Counted from the first letter of the stretch, positions 51,468-59,952 are shown. The stretch is 64,000 bases of DNA from Chloroflexota bacterium (GCA_005880985.1 VBIQ01000007.1:350949-414948), one strand, 5' to 3'. Numbers and translations are program-made. Notes: generated from the sequence alone by a model not told the origin.

Positions 51468-52460
51468 TCACCCCTCCAGGCGAGGGGGCAGGCCGAAGAG
51501 GGGAAACAGCGACTCGGTGTCCAGGAAGAAGGTGAAACCGACGATCCCGCCGTCCGCGATCTCGAGGACCTGTATGGCCCATGGGTCGTACCCACTGCCC
51601 GAGGCGCTCGGCTTGTACTGGCCGAACGCCACCATGCCGTTCGCCGCCGTCGGCAGCAGCCGTGAGCCGCGACAGCCGATCCCCGGTCCGAACCACCAGG
51701 CAAGGACGTCCTCGCGACCGGACAGCCACAGGTCGTACGGCGGCATGGACATCCGCGCGTCCTCACGAAGCAGCGAGGTGAGCGCGCTGACGTCGTAGCT
51801 CTGGAATGCCTCGACGTACCGCGCAAGCAGCTCGCGCTGCGCCGCATCGATGGCAGGGGCAGGGTCCTCCGAACTGAGATCGTGCGCCTCGAGCGTGGCA
51901 CGGGCGCGCTGCAGCGCACTGTTCACCGAGGCGACGCTCGTCTCGAGGAGCTCCGCGACCTCGCTCGCCCGCCAGCGAAGCACCTCGCAGAGAATCAGCA
52001 CGGCCCGCTGCCGGGGCGGAAGGTGCTGCAGCGCCACCACGAACGCCAGGCGGATCGTCTCGTGGGCCACCGCCACGTCGGCGGGATCAGCCTCCGGGGC
52101 GACGGCACTGTCCGGGATCGGTTGGATCCAGGTTGCCTCGGGGAGCTCGTGCAGGTTCTCCGCAACCGGCGCCCGGGCGGGCCCGAGGTCCATCGGGAGC
52201 GCGCGGCGGGCGCGTGCGTTGGCCATGTCCACGCAGACATTGGTGGCGATGCGATAGAGCCAGGAGCGCAGCGCTGCGCGCCCCTCGAAGCGCTCCAGGC
52301 CTCGCCACGCTCGCAACAGCGTCTCCTGGACCGCGTCCTCTGCCTCGAACGGCGAGCCGAGCATCCGGTAGCAGTAGCCGGTCAGCTCCTTCCGGTGCCG
52401 CTCCAGCCCGAGCTCGAGCTCGGGCGCGACGGCGAGGGACGGGTCCTGCACGGCGCTCAT
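51468..52460 (-). CDS. ECF sigma factor, SigG type, with SnoaL-like C-terminal domain
   Basis: A 330-residue sigma factor. Region 2: YCYRMLGSPFEAEDAVQETLLRAWR; region 4: HLPPRQRAVLILCEVLRWRASEVAELLETSVASVNSALQRAR. From about residue 220 (RYVEAFQSYDVSALTSLLREDARMSMPP) a SnoaL/NTF2 domain follows, which in such fusions may sense a ligand in place of an anti-sigma factor. It lies 12 bases after the double-VOC gene on the same strand; SigG-type sigmas often sit with glyoxalase genes. Confidence 0.92.
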   Translation of the reverse strand: MSAVQDPSLAVAPELELGLERHRKELTGYCYRMLGSPFEAEDAVQETLLRAWRGLERFEGRAALRSWLYRIATNVCVDMANARARRALPMDLGPARAPVAENLHELPEATWIQPIPDSAVAPEADPADVAVAHETIRLAFVVALQHLPPRQRAVLILCEVLRWRASEVAELLETSVASVNSALQRARATLEAHDLSSEDPAPAIDAAQRELLARYVEAFQSYDVSALTSLLREDARMSMPPYDLWLSGREDVLAWWFGPGIGCRGSRLLPTAANGMVAFGQYKPSASGSGYDPWAIQVLEIADGGIVGFTFFLDTESLFPLFGLPPRLEG

Positions 52461-52472
52461 CGTACGCGGAGG

Positions 52473-53276
52473 TCAGGCATCCACCGGGTTCCTCGCGGGG
52501 ATGGCCGCGTTGGGAGCGACGAGCTTGAACTCGGCGCCGGTCGGGTCGGTGGCGGTGGCGAGGCGGCCGTAGGGCGTGTCCTCGGCGGGCACCACGATCG
52601 AGCCGCCGAGCTCGACGATCCTGGCCAGCGCGGCGTCAGTGTCGTCGACGCCGAAGTACACCGACCAGCGGGCGGGAACGCCCTCGGGGAGGAAGCCGGC
52701 GGCATCCATGATCCCGGCGAGCGGGCCATCGCCATTCTTGAGGGTGGTGTAGCGGAACTCGTCGGTGTCGCTGACGACCTCGGTGTCCCAGCGGAACACC
52801 TTGCGGTAGAAAGCGACAGCGGCTCGGTACTCCCGGGTGTGGAGCTCGAACCAGCTCGGGGCGCCAGCCTCGCCGAGGATGCCGAAGCCCTTGTGAAGGC
52901 CGGGCTGCCACAGGCCGATCCCAGCGCCGCCGGGGTCACCGACCACAGCCATGGTGCCGAGCTCGCCGACATCCATGGCCGGGACCTGGACCTGGGCGCC
53001 GCTGGCCGCGGCGGCGTCGACGGTCTTCCGGGCGTCGTCAGTGGCCAGGTAGACCGACCAGGCGTCGGGCATGTCCCAGCCGGGCTGGCGCGCCATGCAT
53101 CCGGCCACCTGCACGCCATGCTTGGTGAAGCTGAAGTAGCCACCGAACTCCTCGGCGGGGTCGCCCGCGGTCCAGCCGAAGAGCTGGCTGTAGAAGGCGC
53201 GGCTGCGCTCGGGGTCGGAGGTCATCAGATCGACCCAGCAGGGCGCTCCGATCGGGGGTGTCTCTCGCCTCGGCAT
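52473..53276 (-). CDS. Two-domain VOC (glyoxalase-like) protein
   Basis: A 267-residue protein with two VOC modules: APCWVDLMTSDPERSRAFYSQLFGW at the start and SWFELHTREYRAAVAFYRKVFRWD from about residue 140. This is a common actinobacterial type (like mycobacterial double-glyoxalase proteins). Substrate unknown. GAGGGAGCC precedes the ATG. Cotranscribed with the SigG-type sigma and may report or remove the sigma's inducer. Confidence 0.9.
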   Translation of the reverse strand: MPRRETPPIGAPCWVDLMTSDPERSRAFYSQLFGWTAGDPAEEFGGYFSFTKHGVQVAGCMARQPGWDMPDAWSVYLATDDARKTVDAAAASGAQVQVPAMDVGELGTMAVVGDPGGAGIGLWQPGLHKGFGILGEAGAPSWFELHTREYRAAVAFYRKVFRWDTEVVSDTDEFRYTTLKNGDGPLAGIMDAAGFLPEGVPARWSVYFGVDDTDAALARIVELGGSIVVPAEDTPYGRLATATDPTGAEFKLVAPNAAIPARNPVDA

Positions 53277-53389
53277 GGTGGCTCCCTCGTGGTGCTCAGA
53301 AGTGGCGTCACCGCTTTCGACGCCGGAGCTGACCAGGACTCATCGGTCCCGGCGAAACTCGCCGGCCGTCCCTCAGCCGAGGCCCGTCG

Positions 53390-54193
53390 GTGCCAGACTC
53401 CCGGCTCGTGCGCCTGGCGACCTGGAACGTGAACTCCCTCGTCCCCCGCATGCCGCGGCTCCTCGAGTGGCTGGAGCGCGTGAGACCGGACGTCGTCTGC
53501 CTGCAGGAGACCAAGATCGCGGCCGAGCGCTTCCCGCGCCTGGAGCTGACCGGCCTCGGCTACGAGGTCGGCGCCCTGGGCCAGGGCCCGTGGAACGGGG
53601 TCGCGCTGCTCTCCCGCGTCGGCATGGAGGAGATCACCGCGGGTCTGACCCGCGACGTCGCCTGGGACGGCCTCACCGAAGCACGCGCGATCGGGGCGAC
53701 TTGCGGTGGCGTGCGCGTGTGGTCGGTGTACGTCCCCAACGGACGCGAGCCGGGACACGCGCACTATGCGTACAAACTGACGTGGCTCGGGGCGCTGCGG
53801 GACACCGTCGCCGCCGAACTGCGCCGGGGAACGCCGTTGGCCGTCTGCGGCGACTTCAACGTCGCCCCCACCGATGCGGATGTGTGGGATCCGCAGGCGT
53901 TCGTCGGGTCGACCCACGTCACGCCCGCCGAGCGCGATGCCGTCGCGCAGGTGCGCGCCCTCGGTCTCGAAGACGTCGTCCCGCGGCCCCTCAAGTACGA
54001 CCGACCCTTCACCTACTGGGACTACCGCGCCGGGATGTTCCACAAGAACATGGGTATGCGCATCGATCTCGTTCTCCTCACCGCGGCGCTGGCGAGCTCC
54101 GTGTCCGACGCCTACATCGACCGGGACATGCGCAAGGGCCCCGGTCCGTCCGATCACGCCCCGGTCGTCGTCGACCTAGCCGGCCCGGCCTAG
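53390..54193 (+). CDS. xthA: Exodeoxyribonuclease III
   Basis: A 267-residue AP endonuclease of the ExoIII/APE1 family. Motifs: ATWNVNSLVPRM, VCLQETKIA, VCGDFNVAPTDADVWD and GPSDHAPVVVDL. It cuts at abasic sites left by glycosylases such as the Tag product encoded 18 bases downstream. Start GTG 53390 or 53408. First gene of a base-excision repair pair. Confidence 0.95.
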   Translation: MPDSRLVRLATWNVNSLVPRMPRLLEWLERVRPDVVCLQETKIAAERFPRLELTGLGYEVGALGQGPWNGVALLSRVGMEEITAGLTRDVAWDGLTEARAIGATCGGVRVWSVYVPNGREPGHAHYAYKLTWLGALRDTVAAELRRGTPLAVCGDFNVAPTDADVWDPQAFVGSTHVTPAERDAVAQVRALGLEDVVPRPLKYDRPFTYWDYRAGMFHKNMGMRIDLVLLTAALASSVSDAYIDRDMRKGPGPSDHAPVVVDLAGPA

Positions 54194-54211
54194 TCACCTG
54201 GATCAGCGACG

Positions 54212-54811
54212 ATGGCGCCGAACCCACCGACCGGGCGTTGCTTCGGCGACGGGGATGCTCTCTTTGAGCGCTACCACGATGAGGAGTGGGGCTTCCCCGT
54301 GCTCGACGAGCGTGGGCTGTTCGAGCGCTTGAGCCTCGAGGCCTTCCAGTCCGGGCTGTCGTGGCGCACCATCCTCACCAAGCGCGACGCGTTCCGAGCC
54401 GCCTTCGCCGGCTTCGACCCCGACGCCGTCGCCCGCTTCGGCGACGCCGACATCAGACGCCTGCTCGCCGACGTGGGAATTGTCCGCAACCGGGCCAAGA
54501 TCGACGCGACCATCGCCAACGCCCGCGCCACGGTCGCGATGCGCGCCGGCGGGCAACCGGTGGAGGCGCTGATCCGGGCGCACGCCCCCGCGTCACCGAA
54601 GCGGCCGCCCGCCACCTGGGCGGATGTCGAGGCGACGACGCCTGAGACCGTGGCGCTCGCCCGCGAGCTCAAGCGCCGTGGCTTCCGATTCGTGGGTCCG
54701 ACGACGCTCTACGCCCTGATGCAGGCCTGCGGCCTGGTGGACGACCACCTCGCCGGCTGCCCCGCGCGACCTGCGGCCGAGCGAGCCCGCCGGGCCGCCG
54801 GTTTGCGCTAG
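54212..54811 (+). CDS. tag: DNA-3-methyladenine glycosylase I
   Basis: A 199-residue glycosylase: RCFGDGDALFERYHDEEWGFPV, LSLEAFQSGLSWRTIL (catalytic Glu), GFRFVGPTTLYALMQACG and VDDHLAGCP. The Cys/His residues of the Tag zinc snap are at both ends. It excises 3-methyladenine. It is only 18 bases after xthA, so the AP endonuclease is made together with a glycosylase. Confidence 0.95.
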   Translation: MAPNPPTGRCFGDGDALFERYHDEEWGFPVLDERGLFERLSLEAFQSGLSWRTILTKRDAFRAAFAGFDPDAVARFGDADIRRLLADVGIVRNRAKIDATIANARATVAMRAGGQPVEALIRAHAPASPKRPPATWADVEATTPETVALARELKRRGFRFVGPTTLYALMQACGLVDDHLAGCPARPAAERARRAAGLR

Positions 54812-54858
54812 CCGATCTGTAGTGTGTCGCCACCCCGGGCGGCACCGCCCGGTTGACG

Positions 54859-55659
54859 ATGGAGGCACAGATGCGAGCGGGTGAGCCCTCCGAGACAGCG
54901 CGTCGCGTTGCCACCTACCGGTTGCGGTTCCCCCGCGCGCCCGCGTCCCTTGGGGATCCTGCGGCCGATGACCGGCTGCAGGCTGACATCGCCGCTGCGA
55001 GACAGCCCCGGACGACCGGTCTGACCGACTATCTGTCGCGTCGCACCGCCTTCTTCGACCACACGGTTGTCGACGCGATCGAGGATGGCATCGCACAGAT
55101 CGTGGTGGTCGGCGCCGGCTACGACGCACGGGCTCTCCGATACGCCAAGCCGGGCGTCGACTGGTTCGAACTTGACCACCCGGACACGCAGGCCGACAAA
55201 CGCTCCAGGCTCGAGCGCCTGGGTATAGGCGCAGCGGGAGTGACCTTCGTCGGAATGGACTTCGCGCAGGTGGATGTCGGGGCTGCCCTCCGGCACGCTG
55301 GGCACGACCGTGGTCGCGTCTCTCTTTTCGTCTGCGAAGGGGTCGCCGGGTATCTGAGCTACGAGGTGCTGCGGTCGTTGCTTGCGGCCCTGTCGCGGTG
55401 TGCCGCCGCGGGAAGCAGGCTGGCGATCAGCATCCCGCTGCAACCGACATCGTCGCGCGGTCAGGCCGGGCGTGCGGCGCTCGCCACCGCGGTGGCCCAG
55501 GTCGGCGAGCCACTGGTGACCGCGCTGCGGCGCGCGCAGCTGGCAACGCTTCTCGAGACCACCGGTTGGACGGAGGTTCGAGTCGCCGACCCCTCCGGTG
55601 CGACGTTGGACGGCGATGCCGGCGGCGCCGCATTCGTCATTGCCGAACCCGCCGGTTGA
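54859..55659 (+). CDS. SAM-dependent methyltransferase, LCMT/COG3315 type
   Basis: A 266-residue enzyme: SETARRVATYRLRFPRA, DYLSRRTAFFDHTVVDAI, VVVGAGYDARALRY (SAM motif), WFELDHPDTQADKRSRL and VSLFVCEGVAGYLSYE. These are the hallmarks of the actinobacterial TIGR00027-like/LCMT group that O-methylates carboxylates. Substrate unknown. ATG 54859 or 54871. Confidence 0.88.
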   Translation: MEAQMRAGEPSETARRVATYRLRFPRAPASLGDPAADDRLQADIAAARQPRTTGLTDYLSRRTAFFDHTVVDAIEDGIAQIVVVGAGYDARALRYAKPGVDWFELDHPDTQADKRSRLERLGIGAAGVTFVGMDFAQVDVGAALRHAGHDRGRVSLFVCEGVAGYLSYEVLRSLLAALSRCAAAGSRLAISIPLQPTSSRGQAGRAALATAVAQVGEPLVTALRRAQLATLLETTGWTEVRVADPSGATLDGDAGGAAFVIAEPAG

Positions 55660-55662
55660 CGG

Positions 55663-55705
55663 TGGTCAGGGAACGCGGGCTCGAGCGGAGCCCGGTCCCT
55701 GACCA
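55663..55705. terminator. Bidirectional hairpin between convergent genes
   Basis: TGGTCAGGGA ... GGGCTC-5-GAGCCC ... TCCCTGACCA: 16 paired bases with a small internal loop, between the methyltransferase and ArsR-fusion genes. No U-tract. Confidence 0.6.
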
Positions 55706-55727
55706 TCGCCGACGCGGGACGCAACGC

Positions 55728-56495
55728 TCAGCGGGGCCCGGCTCCCGCGTACATCAGCGATCCCGGCGTGGTGAGCAGCTCACCCGTCTCCAGCCACGTC
55801 TTCAGACCGGAGAGGATCATCGGCCAGCCACCGTAGAGCTCACTGTTTGCGCCCTCGCGAAGCTGGTCGTGGGTGACCGTCAGGCGGCAGGAGTCGCGGA
55901 TTGGTTCGATCTCCCAGGTGACTCTCGACGTTCCCTCGCTCTTCACGTCATCGCTCCAGAGCGCGGTCATGCTCTGGACGAGGCGCCGCGGCGGGTCGAC
56001 CTCGAGATTCTCCCCCTCGCCGAGCAGAAGGTTCGCGCCTGGGGCGCTCATCTCGAAGCGCGACCCCCGCGTCCAGTCCGAGGTGATCCGGGCGCCGAAG
56101 TTGTACTTGCTCCTGATCTCTGGATCGGTGATCGCCTCCCACAGGCGCTCAGGCGTGGTGCGGATGTAGATCTCGAAGACCTTTTCCATGTGCTTCTCCA
56201 GTTGGTGTTTGAGGTCGCTCAGGGAAGCGGCCCACGGCTCGGCGTACTTGCTCACCCACCGGTCGTGGACGAGCCGGATCGGGACGGGGTTCAGGAAGTG
56301 GAGCTTTTCGCGACCCCGGCGCTTGGTGACCACCAGGCCGGCCTCCTCGAGCTGGCGGAGGTGCTTCATGACCCCGAACCGGGTCATCGGGAAGCGCTGC
56401 TGCAGGGCGCCCAGGGTCTGGCCGTCCTCTCGGGCGAGCTCGTCCAGAAGGCTGCGCCGGGTCGGGTCGGCCAGGGCCTTGAACACCTCGTCCAC
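55728..56495 (-). CDS. ArsR-type HTH fused to AHSA1/SRPBCC domain
   Basis: A 255-residue fusion. Residues 1-85 are a winged helix (DEVFKALADPTRRSLLDEL, FPMTRFGVMKHLRQLEEAGLV). Residues 110-220 are an AHSA1 ligand-binding domain (KVFEIYIRTTPERLWEAITDP, LTVTHDQLREGANSEL). Ligand binding to the SRPBCC part probably controls DNA binding. The start at GTG 56495 is chosen because a TATAAT ends eight bases upstream; an in-frame GTG at 56525 lies inside the operator. Confidence 0.9.
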   Translation of the reverse strand: MDEVFKALADPTRRSLLDELAREDGQTLGALQQRFPMTRFGVMKHLRQLEEAGLVVTKRRGREKLHFLNPVPIRLVHDRWVSKYAEPWAASLSDLKHQLEKHMEKVFEIYIRTTPERLWEAITDPEIRSKYNFGARITSDWTRGSRFEMSAPGANLLLGEGENLEVDPPRRLVQSMTALWSDDVKSEGTSRVTWEIEPIRDSCRLTVTHDQLREGANSELYGGWPMILSGLKTWLETGELLTTPGSLMYAGAGPR

Positions 56496-56532
56496 GGGGC
56501 CGATTATATGTGACCTTTTGGTCACCTGTCAA
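56496..56532 (-). promoter_or_regulatory. Consensus promoter with palindromic operator in the spacer, leaderless start
   Basis: Minus strand: TTGACA (56532-56527), 18 bases, TATAAT (56508-56503), seven bases, GTG start (56495). The spacer contains GTGACC-AAAA-GGTCAC, a perfect inverted repeat (56525-56510). Both hexamers match consensus exactly. The encoded ArsR-type regulator probably binds here and represses itself. Confidence 0.88.
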
Positions 56533-56569
56533 GCGCGGGGACTGGACTGGGAGTCCCGACCTCGGAGGG

Positions 56570-57223
56570 TCAGCTCACGCGGCGCGCGGCTTCCCGCTCG
56601 TCGAGAAAGGCCCACCAGGCGTCCGCGGCAGTGGCGGCGGCCGCGGTGACGGTCTCCGCGCTTGCGTCGATGCCTGCCAGCGCGTCGATGAGCCACCCGG
56701 CGTGCTCCACATCGGCGGTGGCATGCGTGTCCCAGAACGCGACCGCGCCACCGTCGAGCCCGTACCACTGCCGCAGACCGGTCGCCTTGGTCGCACTCAC
56801 CTCCGGCGACTGCAGCTCGTACGCGCTGAGGCCGGCGAGGCCGGTCGCCGCAGACCTCTCGGCCAGACCGCTGAGCACATCGACGAGCTTCGCGGTCGCC
56901 GGCGACGCGGGAGCCACCGGAGCGTCGAGCGCCGCCGCGAACTGGTCGAAGAGCTCGAGGTGGCTGAGGACGCCGGCGCCGCCTACTTCGTCGGCGAGCG
57001 TCCGCATGACCTGCTGCCGCACCGTGGCGTCGCGACTGCCGCCGGCAATGGTGCGCAGGATGTCCGGCACCGTGGCCTCGACGTGGCGATACTGGCCGGC
57101 GTACGCGCGAAGCTCGTCGCGCGACAGCTCACCGGCCGACCAGCGCCGATAGAAGGGGTGGGCAAGAAGGCGGCGGTCGGCGAGAACCGTGGTCAGCGCG
57201 GACTGAAGATGCTCGACATGCAT
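56570..57223 (-). CDS. CADD/PqqC-like (haem-oxygenase-fold) diiron protein
   Basis: A 217-residue helical-bundle protein: LLAHPFYRRWSAGELSRDELRAYAGQYRHVEA, LADEVGGAG, YELQSPEV and FWDTHATADVEHAG. His167-x3-Asp171-x2-His174 plus upstream Glu79, His88 and Glu136/141 match the ligand pattern of HDO-type diiron oxygenases such as chlamydial CADD, a self-sacrificing pABA synthase. Pathway here is unproven. GAGGAAG precedes ATG 57223. Confidence 0.82.
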   Translation of the reverse strand: MHVEHLQSALTTVLADRRLLAHPFYRRWSAGELSRDELRAYAGQYRHVEATVPDILRTIAGGSRDATVRQQVMRTLADEVGGAGVLSHLELFDQFAAALDAPVAPASPATAKLVDVLSGLAERSAATGLAGLSAYELQSPEVSATKATGLRQWYGLDGGAVAFWDTHATADVEHAGWLIDALAGIDASAETVTAAAATAADAWWAFLDEREAARRVS

Positions 57224-57306
57224 GGAGCTTCCTCGGGATGGTCGGCGACCGACCAACTGTACCCGAACGACGTGAGCGGTAGGCCCACAGCCGCCAAACA
57301 AGAGAA

Positions 57307-57336
57307 GAGGCTGTGGCAGCGAGCTGCCACAGCCTC
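57307..57336 (-). terminator. Intrinsic terminator of the 57357 gene
   Basis: GAGGCTGTGGCAGC-2-GCTGCCACAGCCTC, a 14-bp perfect stem, followed on the minus strand by TTCTCTTGTTTGG. Placed 20 bases after the secreted protein gene. Confidence 0.85.
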
Positions 57337-57356
57337 CGAACAGATGTCGAGCGGGT

Positions 57357-57773
57357 CTACCCGGCTTTGACGCTCACACGGTCACCAGCCTTGATGGGGC
57401 CGATGGCTCCGGGCAGGGAGCTGGAGGGACCGGACGCGTTGGTGAACACGGTCGGCTGCACCGCCGGTGGGGGAGCATAGGTGCAGGCCGTGGCACCGGC
57501 TGCCAGGGTCCCCGGTCCATACGTGATCGTGACCACTCCATTGCCGCCCCAACCGCCGGCCGCGGTCGCCTGGTAGGCGCAGGCGGCGCCAGGAGCTGTC
57601 GGGGGGCTGGTGGTCGGGGTGCCGTTGGCCGGGTTGCCGACCGCAGCGCCGTTGTTGCCGCTGGAGACGACACAGCCCTCGGGGCCGGCCGCGTGCGTCG
57701 TCCTCAATCCCGATATTGAGGCGAACGCCGTGAGCACCGCGAATGCCAGCGCAACTGCCAAACCCTTCCTCAT
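57357..57773 (-). CDS. Secreted hypothetical protein
   Basis: A 138-residue exported protein. Signal peptide MRKGLAVALAFAVLTAFAS, cleaved near THAAG. The mature part is Gly/Ala/Thr/Pro-rich with three Cys (GCVVSSG, ACAYQATA, ACTYAPPP) and ends with AGDRVSVKAG, like a small beta domain. No family known. GGGAGG precedes the ATG and a strong terminator follows, so it is a separate, probably well expressed unit. Confidence 0.7.
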   Translation of the reverse strand: MRKGLAVALAFAVLTAFASISGLRTTHAAGPEGCVVSSGNNGAAVGNPANGTPTTSPPTAPGAACAYQATAAGGWGGNGVVTITYGPGTLAAGATACTYAPPPAVQPTVFTNASGPSSSLPGAIGPIKAGDRVSVKAG

Positions 57774-57978
57774 GGTGACCTCCCGCTGTCATGGTGACCG
57801 CCATCGGAGCGGTCGCGACCATCGCGCCGGGTGGCGCGAGGCCGGCGAAGTTACACAGCGGACCACTCATGTTTCATGTGAATGTACGAGTTAAATTAAA
57901 GCGATTGCCTCGATGGGCGCTTAGCGTAGCGCTGTCAGGCCACTTCGCCGAGGGATGTCGGGTGCCGTCGCATCGTTG

Positions 57979-58196
57979 ATGGCCTCAACCGCCGATCGAT
58001 GACTCCAAGAGGGTGTTCGACGAAGGCGCCGGCGCGCAGGGTGCGGTGATCACCGGACGCCGGACCGACGACATCGCGAACGCCTGGGGCGGTACGCCTC
58101 CTCGACGGCCTCGAAGCGCACGGGGTGGAGCTGCAGCTCGTCCGCGTGGTCGATGCCCCAGGCGTCACCCACCTGACTTATCGGGTCGTGAAGTAG
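57979..58196 (+). pseudogene. Remnant of a DHFR/RibD C-terminal-type reductase gene
   Basis: From 57997 one frame reads DDSKRVFDEGAGAQGAVITGRRTDDIANAWGG, the front part of a dihydrofolate reductase/RibD_C-type protein. After the GGT the sequence jumps to another frame reading LLDGLEAHGVELQLVRVVDAPGVTHL and ends TYRVVK-stop, the family's C-terminus. The middle (~90 residues) is missing and the frame is broken. A decayed gene. Confidence 0.65.
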
Positions 58197-58301
58197 CACG
58201 GCCCGGACCAACGTCAGCGGCCCGCAAGCCGGTCGTGAGCCACGCGGCTTGACCCTGGCCTCGTGCGGTGTGATGGTTGCCGGGATGGCTCGTCCCGGGT
58301 G

Positions 58302-58973
58302 ATGTCCAAGGCTCTCGGGCCGAACCCCGGTCGTGGTGTATCGCACGCGTCGGCGGCGCGCGAGCTCGCCGCTCGGGAACCGGTGCTCGCCGCACTGGTG
58401 GATGCGGTTGGACCACCCCGACTGCGGAGGCCGCTGGACACGCACTTCGCCGCCCTGGTGCGGTCGATCACCTACCAGCAGTTGGCCGGCCCCGCAGCCG
58501 CCGCGATCCACGGTCGGCTGGTCGCCGCACTCGGTGGCGAGGTCACCCCCGACCGGCTGCTCGCCCTGTCGTCCGCGGCATTGCGACGCGCGGGGATGTC
58601 CACCAACAAGGCGGCGTCGGTGCGCGACCTGTCGGCCAGGGTGCTCGATGGGACCGTCGTTCTCGATCCGCGCGGCTTGTCGCGTGAGAGCGATGACGAG
58701 GTGATCGCCCGGTTGTCGACGGTACGGGGAATCGGCCGCTGGACCGCGGAGATGTTCCTGATCTTCCAGCTCCGCCGGCTCGATGTGTGGCCCGCCGGTG
58801 ATCTCGGGGTGCGGCGGGGCTACGGGCTGGCCTGGGGTGTCCCGATGCCGACAGCCCGCGAGCTACAACCGCTGGGTGAACGGTTCCGGCCCTACCGTTC
58901 AGTGGTCGCCTGGTACTGCTGGCGGGCCAACGAGCTGTACGCGCGAGCCACCGACAGCGCACTCACCCGATAG
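58302..58973 (+). CDS. AlkA-like DNA-3-methyladenine glycosylase (HhH-GPD)
   Basis: A 223-residue glycosylase: HFAALVRSITYQQLAGPAAAAIHGRL, the helix-hairpin-helix LSTVRGIGRWTAEMFLIFQL and the catalytic Asp in WPAGDLGVRRG. It removes alkylated purines, probably 3-methyladenine and others. ATG 58302 chosen; a GTG 33 bases further in is possible. It is followed 72 bases later by an alkyltransferase-like gene. Confidence 0.93.
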   Translation: MSKALGPNPGRGVSHASAARELAAREPVLAALVDAVGPPRLRRPLDTHFAALVRSITYQQLAGPAAAAIHGRLVAALGGEVTPDRLLALSSAALRRAGMSTNKAASVRDLSARVLDGTVVLDPRGLSRESDDEVIARLSTVRGIGRWTAEMFLIFQLRRLDVWPAGDLGVRRGYGLAWGVPMPTARELQPLGERFRPYRSVVAWYCWRANELYARATDSALTR

Positions 58974-59045
58974 TCCGCACCGAGGAGGCCTCATGCCCAG
59001 CACTGAACCAGAAGCCATCACCCGGTGAGCGAGAGGGATCCACTA

Positions 59046-59309
59046 ATGGACGATGCAAGGGTGAAGCGGGTCCGGGCGGTGGTTGCCGCGATCCCCGCCG
59101 GGGAGGTGCTCAGCTATGGCGAAGTCGCCGGCCGCGCCGGGTTGCAATCGGCGCGCCTGGTCGGACGGATTCTCGCCGAGAGCCACGGCCTGCCGTGGCA
59201 TCGGGTGATACGCGCTGACGGGACACCGACGCCGCACCTGGCGGCGCAGCAGATCGCGCTGCTGCGCGCCGAAGGGGTGCGACTCGTGAAGGGACGGATT
59301 GCCCGTTGA
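59046..59309 (+). CDS. Alkyltransferase-like protein (ATL)
   Basis: An 87-residue protein related to the DNA-binding half of O6-alkylguanine transferase: IPAGEVLSYGEVAGRAGLQSARLVGRIL and GLPWHRVIRADG. The active-site Cys of PCHRV is Trp51 (PWHRV), the mark of ATLs, which bind O6-alkylguanine without repairing it and hand it to nucleotide excision repair. ATG 59046 has GAGAGG upstream; an in-frame GTG at 59025 is an alternative. Confidence 0.93.
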   Translation: MDDARVKRVRAVVAAIPAGEVLSYGEVAGRAGLQSARLVGRILAESHGLPWHRVIRADGTPTPHLAAQQIALLRAEGVRLVKGRIAR

Positions 59310-59454
59310 GGCTTGTGGGCCGTAGACATCTCCGGGACGTCGGCTGGACGGCTCGCGGCTGGTCCCAGACAATGCGCATGGCCGACGCCGAACGAGGGAT
59401 CCGACTGCCGGTGTCGGTTGCAATCTCACCCCCTGACGCGCCTGGAGGACAAGG

Positions 59455-59952
59455 ATGGCAGTAGCGCCTGTTCCCGCCGGAGAGAGCCACTATCGACGCT
59501 TCCTCGATGAGTGCAGCCATGTGGCCGCGCCGTTCGGCCCCAGCTCGTTCGGCCAGAAGGCAGAATCCTTCGCCCGATTCTTCGGCACGCCTAAGTTCCT
59601 GATCGGGCAAACGCTCATCGTGGGCGGCTGGGTGCTGATCAACGCGACCCACCTCGTCCACTTCGACCTCTACCCCTTCATCCTTCTCAACCTCGCCTTC
59701 AGCCTGCAGGCCGCCTACGCCGCTCCACTGATCCTGCTGGCACAGACCCGCCAAGCCGATCGCGACAAGGCACACGCCGAGGCGGATGCCAAACACCGCG
59801 AGGCGGTTGCGCGCGCCAGCGTGCACCGGCAGCAGCTGGCCGAGCGCGGCATCGATCTACTGAAGACGCTGATCGACGAGAACACCCAGCTCACCAAGCA
59901 GGTCGATGAGCTGACCAGGCAGATCCACGGCAGGATCGTCGTGCAGTCGTAG
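59455..59952 (+). CDS. DUF1003 membrane protein
   Basis: A 165-residue protein: FGQKAESFARFFGTPKFLIGQTLIVGGWVLIN is the first helix region, FDLYPFILLNLAFSLQAAYAAPLILLAQTRQADRDKAHAE the second. A charged coiled-coil-like C-terminus follows. DUF1003 proteins are common in bacteria, function unclear. GGAGGACAAGG precedes the ATG. Confidence 0.92.
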   Translation: MAVAPVPAGESHYRRFLDECSHVAAPFGPSSFGQKAESFARFFGTPKFLIGQTLIVGGWVLINATHLVHFDLYPFILLNLAFSLQAAYAAPLILLAQTRQADRDKAHAEADAKHREAVARASVHRQQLAERGIDLLKTLIDENTQLTKQVDELTRQIHGRIVVQS

